From Timema cristinae (taxonomy: Eukaryota; Arthropoda; Insecta; Phasmatodea; Timematidae): a DNA stretch of 64,000 nucleotides. The notes beneath the pieces are model-generated. The model was not told where the DNA came from, made no database searches, and saw only the letters and a program-made list of their open reading frames with translations. How positions within the stretch are numbered: the stretch's first letter is position 1; every line of letters starts with the position of its first letter. This document shows positions 58,560 to 64,000 of the stretch, piece by piece. The stretch is taken from NCBI GenBank assembly GCA_039000515.1, contig JBCFYV010011164.1:51345082-51409081 (forward strand), given 5' to 3'. The translations under genes were made by a program, and so were the position numbers.

Positions 58560-61500
58560 TGAGTGAAGATCACCAGTACACGACACCGCGGAGGGCAGTC
58601 ACTTCCGTCGAGGACATGGATATCTGGAAAGAGTCTGAGGCATATTCGGTGAGACCTCCATCTTTACGGCAAGTATCCGATATTGGTCATACAGTGTTTA
58701 GTTACAATATATTGAGCTGGCGTTGTTTCCGCAGGAGATAGTTGGGTTCATCATCGCCCTTAACGAGGCGGTGAAGGGCAAACCTCTGACCTTTCGACTG
58801 TTTGTTGGCGGAGGTGCCCCAGAACTTGTTGGAGCTATTGAACAAGCTGGACCTGTGGTTGGAAGAGACTCCTCCTGTGGAACAGCCACAGAGGTTCGGG
58901 AACAAAGCGTTTCGGACCTGGTTCGACAGACTCAAGCGGGTAGGTCGATATGTTTACTGCACGCGCTTTGAGCTATTAACACTTTAGACCTCACTTGTTG
59001 ACTTTTGTCAGTTCCCTCTTTGCTCTCCAGGAAGCACTGGAGCTCTTACAGCGGGCACTCCCGGAACAGTTCCACCGGGCGGTTCCCGAGGTGATGTTCT
59101 ACTTGGTGGAAGGGTTTGGCAACTCGACGCGCATCGACTACGGGACAGGCCATGAGCTTGCATTCCTCATGTTCCTGTGCTGCTTGTTCAAGATCGGAGC
59201 TCTCAAGTCTCTGGACCAGGAGGCTGTTGTCACCAAGGTCTTCAACAGGTCAGAGAGGAGCAGGTGGACTCATAGTTTGGTTTGCGAGTGATGGGGTTCA
59301 GATCCTGGTTGGCTGTATTGATGGTGGTTTTTCCTAAATTATTTACTACTCGCCTTCCACATAAATGTGGATACATTTCTTCTATAGATGCTATAATCAG
59401 TATGCCTGTGATCTATAAAGTAGTACGCGCTAACATCACTATACCGCTGATAGGTTTATTGCTACTTGTGAAATGTGTACTAGGTGAGGATATTGTTGTG
59501 ATTGCTACCAGGTATCTGCAACTGGTACGGAAGCTGCAGCTCACATACCGAATGGAACCAGCCGGTAGCCACGGTGTGTGGAGCCTCGATGATTACCAGT
59601 TCATCCCTTTCATATGGGGCAGCTCTCAGCTCATTGGTAAGGCTTTCATTCTGAAAGGGCAAGGGTCTCTAGTCCACGGTCAGGGCCTTGGGTCCACATA
59701 TACATATACAAACATATTGTTATAGTTTTATACATTTACTACAGTTTTAATTATATAACGTAATCAAACCCAGTAATAGCTAGTATTTTTAATATGCACC
59801 TTGTAAATAATGCTTCTGATTGTTAAATTATCTCTTTCAACATTTTGAATGACTTTATTCCCCTACATTGAACAACAAAGGATGTTTCTTGGAGTACCCA
59901 AGAAAATAAGGCAGACATCTTTGCTATCACCTGTAAGATCTTACTTTAGGAATCAACAAGAGGAAAGTGCATCTAAAACAAAAGAACAACTGTCAGAAAT
60001 GGCGTTTGTGGCTTATGTAGGTAGGTTTACTATATACACTATTTACTCAAAACAACATTTTGTAATTATGATAAGTTTGACATCATACACAAAATTTTAA
60101 CAGCATTATAAGTCGATACAAGGTCGCAAAAGGTTGTGTTAGGAGGAGGAAATCAGTTGTAAAATAATAGTAGCCTATTGTTAATATGATATTAGTGTTA
60201 ACCACCAGCAAAACTATTCTCTCCGAGACACTAAAAGAGGTGAGATAGGTTTTATTTCCTCGCATTTCACTACCTTTTCGTTATACATGTGAGCAGGCTG
60301 CTAATTACACTATCAATTATACTGTGTGAGCAGGCTGCTAATTACACTATTGTTGTAAGAATGTACCTGTCTTAGCTTGGAGAGGTAGTGGGAAACAATT
60401 TAAGAAAAACTACCCTCAGTAAACTCGACTGGGCCAAACCCTGACATCCCCATCACCTGCAAACCCGACTTAATGATCTTGACCTTGTGATCACTGGCGC
60501 GGGTAGTAATAATGTCAATGCTGCCAATATTAACAATATTATACTCACTTGTGTGTAGTTTTAAGATACCATATTCCTCTTGAACGTAGGTTTATCTATT
60601 TTTACTTTCTCATATAAAGAGAAAATATTGTAATCGTGAAAAAATTCTACCTTTTTTTGACTATGATGAATATTGACACTTAATGTGCCTCTGAACATAA
60701 AAAAGTATATCCGGGAGCTTTGTGAGTCCCTCGGTTTGTTTGTCTCTACCTGGTGACACAACCAAAGTGGTTTGATAGGTTTTGTTCAAACCTGATATTT
60801 AGCCTTTATATGGTACTACCTTCAGCCATTTTTAATTTTCATTCTAGCCCTTAAATAAGGGTTTATTGATTACTATTTTGGAAAAATTAGAAATTTTTCA
60901 AAAATGGCTCTAAAAATTTAATAAAAAATGGTTATCTAGGGTGTATTTGACATGACAAATAATACTGTACACCTATTTTTGGGAGAAAATTTAGCTCAGG
61001 CTAGTCTACTAATGATTAATTTTTGAAAATTATATATTTTTTTTAAATTGCTCTACAAATTTGTTTATAATGTATATCATAGGAGTGTTTTACTTGATGC
61101 ATATCACTGTACACTCGTTTCTTAAAGAAAAATTGATTTATAGGTAGTTTACATATGACTTTTTTTAAATTTGAAAACGCCTTTAACATTTTTGTTAAAA
61201 TTGAATATTTAGGCAGTGTTTTACATGATAAATAGCAAGAGTTTAGAAAGTGCAGGTTTGGAGGGAGAGGGGGGATTCAGGCTGCCCTGTGTAGGTTGAT
61301 GTACACTCATCTTGCCCCACCCCCCCTCCCTCCCAAGCATGGTTTATATATACATACAAACATTTTTTATAGGCTAAAGGATTAGTACAATTTTCTAGCA
61401 GACCCCGCCCTAGTAAAATTATCTTTTAACACCCTTGTCCATAGTGATATACAATGTCCACTAGTGCTAATCCAAAGTGATTTTATGTCACTATGGTTAT

Positions 61501-63627
61501 GGGTTACATACAAAGTGATATTCCAGTTCTAACGCTCATGATATATTCCAGCCCACCCCCGCATCGAACCCAGGTCCTTCCTTCAGGAAGACGTGGTGAA
61601 CTCATACGCTGATGACTACATGTTCCTGGGGTGCATCCAATTTATCAACAAGGTAAAAATATTGAGGTCCCCTCTCGACTCGAGTGGGGTGGGAACCAGT
61701 AGTTCCCTGGAAACTCTCAATGCTCCAGATGAGGGCTGAGTACTCTCAAACATGACAGGACCACAAGGGGCACCATCCCAACAGCTTGTATCATTCTTAT
61801 TTTGATAGGATGGAAGAATAATTTGATAGTTAAAGCTGCTCGATTGATTATTAGTAAATTCAAACATGTCACTCGTTTCAGTGGCCGAACGGCTTAAGAT
61901 GTCACTTTTTACATTAGACTAGACTTATGATGACAGGGAGATCAGGGTTTGAATCCTGGTCGGGTGTATTAATGAGAAACGGGATTTCCCTAAGTGGGTT
62001 TCCACCTCCCTCCATGCAAATGTGGGAGCACATCTTCTAAATTTAACCTCACTCATCTCTTGCAAGTTAGCCTAATTAGTATATCTAAGCATACAACCCA
62101 AACGTGTATTAAGATGCAGTGTTAAAAAAACATGTGGTTGAACTACTGGAACTAAACTGGTGGGCTGTGTCGCTTCAGGTTAAGACTGGTATGTTTGCGG
62201 AGCACTCCAACCAATTGTGGAACATCAGCGGAGTCGGATCCTGGTCCAAGGTCAACAGCGGTCTCATTAAGATGTACAAGGCCGAGGTTAGTACGTCTCA
62301 GAGCGTAGGTCAACACTGGCTAAAAGGTGTGTGGGAAACACTTGGATTTGTAAGCAAATATCAGCTTCAACTTCGCTTTTAAAACAAATATCAACTTTGA
62401 CATGGCTTCAACAATTAGGAAGCTTCACCAATAAAAATATTGACAGCTAAAATACTCAATTATAGCCACCGTGTGCTGTTGTGTACATTACAAATTAATA
62501 TGAAACAATACGACGTACTTAATTAAATTGAAAGTTGTGATAGTAGCTTTAGTTATCAAATTAGAAGGAAATCTTACAAACAATTGTGTAATAAAACATT
62601 TGCTAGGTTTTTAGTGCACAAAGTTATATAAATAAGAACAATTTAATAATCCTCCAAGCCTAAAACAAATAACTTAATGGTAGGGTGATGTAAGATTAAA
62701 TGTAGGACCTACAGCTTAATGTGGGATCCGAACCACGGTGGAGGCCTGGCATTCCACACATTCACAAGTTGTGATTAATACACGTCTTGTCAGAGCTGAA
62801 GGAAGGGTTTGGCTATCAGATAAATCTGTGCTAGGACCGAGGATTGAACCCCGGCCGCCAGCATAGAAGTTTGACACCTTACCACTAGACCACCAGGTCA
62901 CCTATAGTAGTGCACATGTCATTTGATGATGTACTATAGTAGTACCTAGCTCAGTTGATGATGTACTATAGTAGTACCTAGCTCAGTCGATGATGTACTA
63001 TAGTAGTACCTAGCTCAGTTGATGATGTACTATAATAGTACCTAGCTCAGTTGATGATGTACTATAATAGTATCTAGCTCAGTTGATGATGTACTATAGT
63101 AGTACCTAGCTCAGTTGATGATGTACTATAGTAGTACCTAGCTCAGTTGATGATGTACTATAGTAGTACCTAGCTCAGTTGATTATGTACTATAGTAGTA
63201 CCTAGCTCAGTTGATGATGTACTATAGTAGTACCTAGCTCAGTCGATGATGTACTATAGTAGTACCTAGCTCAGTTGATGATGTACTATAATAGTATCTT
63301 GCTCAGTTGATGATGTACTATAGTAATACCTAGCTCAGTTGATGATGTACTATAGTAGTACCTAGCTCAGTTGATGATGTACTATAGTAGTACCTAGCTC
63401 AGTTGATGATGTACTATAGTAGTACCTAGCTCGGTTGATGGATGATATGTCGGAATTCTGATTGGCAGGTGCTGGCCAAGTTTCCGCTGGTCCAACATGT
63501 TCTGTTTGGGTCCCTGCTCCCTTTCAGACCGGTTGAGCGGCAACAACCAGGAGTACACTGTGTCCGGATGAGCATGACTCCTCCTCCTCCTCCTCGTTTC
63601 TTGCCTCCAGACAAAGATGACCAGTAG
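58560..63627 (+). CDS. PTPA: serine/threonine phosphatase 2A activator (PTPA)
   Basis: Seven exons join in phase: 58560-58648, 58735-58939, 59031-59248, 59512-59636, 61552-61652, 62179-62286 and 63469-63627. Conserved family motifs appear in order: [121 protein letters not shown] and [14 protein letters not shown] loads metal into and activates the PP2A catalytic subunit in the cytosol and nucleus. Exon 2 has one extra base near 58795 (after LTF), since 204 rather than 205 bases would keep phase. The first exon is missing; the exon at 58560 needs one upstream base, and A would make TG an ATG. The 32-residue C-terminal extension after FRPV is proline-rich and not conserved. The last intron carries a minisatellite and SINE. 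Confidence 0.95.
59255..59400 (+). repeat. SINE in PTPA intron 3
   Basis: Box B is ggggttcagatcctgg (59284-59299), followed by the family body tttttcctaaattatt and ccacataaatgtggataca. The head resembles the copies at 61876 and 19505. Confidence 0.6.
61876..62116 (+). repeat. SINE in PTPA intron 5
   Basis: The most complete family member: box A tggccgaacggcttaag, box B cagggtttgaatcctgg, the body tttccctaagtgggtttcca and ccatgcaaatgtgggagcac, and the tail agcatacaacccaaacg to ttaagatgc. Confidence 0.7.
62716..62902 (-). repeat. tRNA-derived SINE in PTPA intron 6
   Basis: On the - strand, ggtggtctagtggtaaggtg (box A) and ccggggttcaatcctcgg (box B, 62840-62857) give a well-kept tRNA-like head. 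A second box B-like ccgtggttcggatccc lies at 62722-62737. It borders the minisatellite that follows. Confidence 0.6.
62904..63442. repeat. 34-bp minisatellite in PTPA intron 6
   Basis: About 15 to 16 copies of tagtagtacctagctcagtt plus gatgatgtactata, with few differences. The array ends about 26 bases before the acceptor of the last exon. Confidence 0.96.
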
Positions 63628-64000
63628 AAGCAACACTCGGACATATAATTACTTGCAACCACATCATCGTTGATGAAACACATTAGGCCGGCAATGTCCG
63701 TACGAAAGTGTATCAATATTTTGTTTTCAAAATATGAAATGGGCAAGCCTATGCATGATTGTGAAGATTATTATTTAATTTAACTACTTCACTTTGCTGA
63801 AAGTAAATGTTGTAGTTGACTGCGCTGTCGGTTCTCATTGTAACAAATCCATCAATAACACTAATCACTATTGTAATTTATTTTGTAATTATTTATTATC
63901 TGCCTAATTTCTACTGTGATGTTTTTAATTCTCTCAAAAAATATTCCTTAGTCCTTCACTAACTCTTCAGCATCTTGGAACTCGAAAGTTCATGATCGTC
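63628..64000 (+). other. PTPA 3' untranslated region and flank
   Basis: No further coding region was recognised and no canonical AATAAA is evident near the stop codon. Confidence 0.35.

Noticed and set aside
59849..60100. 83-residue + strand open frame in PTPA intron 4 ([17 protein letters not shown])
   Set aside because: The composition looks protein-like and a donor-like gtaggt follows at 60020, but it does not resemble PTPA, the exons on both sides already join in phase, and I recognise no family. Possibly a mobile-element fragment.
62835..62902. tRNA gene
   Set aside because: Boxes A and B are good, but the stems do not close well and it is followed by SINE-type sequence; similar heads recur in the window. 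The same reasoning applies to 24097-24167, 28896-28965 and 61876-61968.

Overview
The window is animal nuclear DNA and most likely comes from an insect. Genes are split into short exons joined by GT-AG introns, the base composition is strongly A+T-rich, and the mobile elements (Tc1, hAT, Copia, LINE, tRNA-derived SINEs, MITEs) are those usual in arthropods. A hemipteran is plausible but only inferred. No bacterial-type operon, CRISPR array or virus genome was seen.

Five host genes can be supported from splice-consistent exons. (1) A secreted C-type-lectin-domain protein on the + strand (2215-5050), with several broken frames. (2) A calcium- and integrin-binding EF-hand protein, CIB1-like, on the + strand (13517-20689), whose five exons join in perfect phase. 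(3) OSTC, the DC2-type subunit of oligosaccharyltransferase, on the - strand (24893-29359), complete at 149 residues. (4) Heparan sulfate 2-O-sulfotransferase, HS2ST1-like, on the - strand (41282-45836), last four exons only. (5) PTPA, the PP2A phosphatase activator (a peptidyl-prolyl isomerase fold), on the + strand (58560-63627), lacking only its extreme N-terminal exon. A further terminal exon of an unrecognised - strand gene lies at 39247-39381. The genes have no obvious shared pathway; OSTC (N-glycosylation) and HS2ST1 (proteoglycan sulfation) both act in the secretory pathway.

The rest is repeat-rich. A Copia retrotransposon, a LINE tail, two convergent SINEs and a heat-shock-type promoter sit in the CIB introns. 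A hAT element and a nearly intact Tc1 element lie side by side at 30.2-34.4 kb. A Jockey/CR1-like LINE lies at 48.1-50.5 kb. At least four families of short inverted-repeat elements are present, two of them as inverted pairs within the window. Eight well-preserved minisatellites and one diverged array are present; six of the eight lie in introns and five of those abut splice sites.

Points of most interest: an 87-bp duplication of the CIB intron-1 acceptor plus exon 2 that flanks the Copia element and creates an apparent poison exon; minisatellites hugging splice junctions in OSTC, HS2ST1 and PTPA, with OSTC intron 3 almost wholly one array; an orphan heat-shock promoter; and a repeat block carrying a palindromic nuclear-receptor site beside three FTZ-F1/ERR-type half-sites. 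Single-base frameshifts in otherwise conserved exons suggest either draft-sequence indels or real decay; the sequence alone cannot settle this.
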